Shown: positions 5,340 through 5,437 of the stretch, in pieces
How positions within the stretch are numbered: the first letter of the stretch is position 1
How the letters are laid out: every line of letters begins with the position of its first letter
From: Paludibacteraceae bacterium
GTDB taxonomy: Bacteria > Bacteroidota > Bacteroidia > Bacteroidales > Paludibacteraceae
DNA length: 5,437 nucleotides
Assembly: GCA_017550055.1 (NCBI GenBank)
Contig: JAFYMM010000339.1
Location: forward strand, 1-5,437
Direction of reading: 5' to 3'
Translations under genes and position numbers: made by a program
The notes under the pieces: generated by a model
The model's database searches: none
The model's input: the letters and a program-made list of their open reading frames with translations, nothing else
What the model was told of the DNA's origin: nothing

Positions 5340-5437
5340 GCATTTTTTTGGAGTGAGCATTACCGTTGGGTTAGTTGGCGGATGACATGTGAGGCGAGGC
5401 AGCAACCAGAAACGGCTGGCATATAACTGACTGTGCC
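5340..5437. other. G+C-richer edge segment with no recognised gene
   Basis: By my count about 54% of the bases from 5349 onward are G or C, clearly more than in the AT-rich repeat beside it. The three minus-strand frames are open from the edge for more than 20 codons each, but so short a stretch is uninformative, and none gives a product I recognise. It may be the start of another repeated element, the tail of a gene beyond the window, or the continuation of copy B where copy A has been lost. Confidence 0.4.

Overview
The window looks like a chromosomal segment from a Bacteroidetes bacterium, probably order Bacteroidales and probably an uncultured lineage. Four observations support this: AT-rich intergenic DNA; two promoters matching the Bacteroidetes consensus (TTTG, 19-20 bp spacer, TAnnTTTG); A-rich leaders without Shine-Dalgarno sequences; and a secreted protein whose signal peptide fits the Bacteroidetes pattern of cleavage just before Gln. 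Species cannot be named from sequence reading alone. All supported genes lie on the minus strand, so transcription runs from right to left.

Layout from right to left in the direction of transcription. (1) 5340-5437 is a G+C-richer edge with no recognised gene. (2) 5012-5339 is copy B of an intergenic repeat and sits directly upstream of lolD (4350-5003), an ABC ATPase of the lipoprotein-release family. (3) 4034-4290 is copy A of the same repeat, in the same orientation. It sits directly upstream of a glycerolipid acyltransferase-like gene (2824-3972), which is followed after 33 nt by a POT-family oligopeptide/proton symporter (1125-2789). These two genes probably form one transcription unit that ends at a strong intrinsic terminator at 1064-1103. 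(4) 721-922 is a compact, self-contained transcription unit with a consensus promoter, about 160 nt of transcript holding a 32-codon frame and several possible helices, and an intrinsic terminator. (5) 1-671 is the N-terminal part of a secreted protein (signal peptide, choice-of-anchor J/MAM-like domain, start of a fibronectin type III domain). It has its own consensus promoter at 692-723 and runs off the left edge.

The identified proteins share an envelope theme (lipoprotein transport, phospholipid acylation, peptide uptake, a secreted adhesin-like protein), but nothing shows a dedicated joint pathway. The two most interesting items are non-coding. The first is the repeat pair: 14 mismatches and no gaps over 212 bp by my alignment, with a conserved core, stem-loop ends and a palindromic insertion unique to copy B. 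The second is the orphan promoter-terminator cassette between the POT gene and the secreted-protein gene. I found no rRNA, tRNA, CRISPR array, transposase or phage gene.
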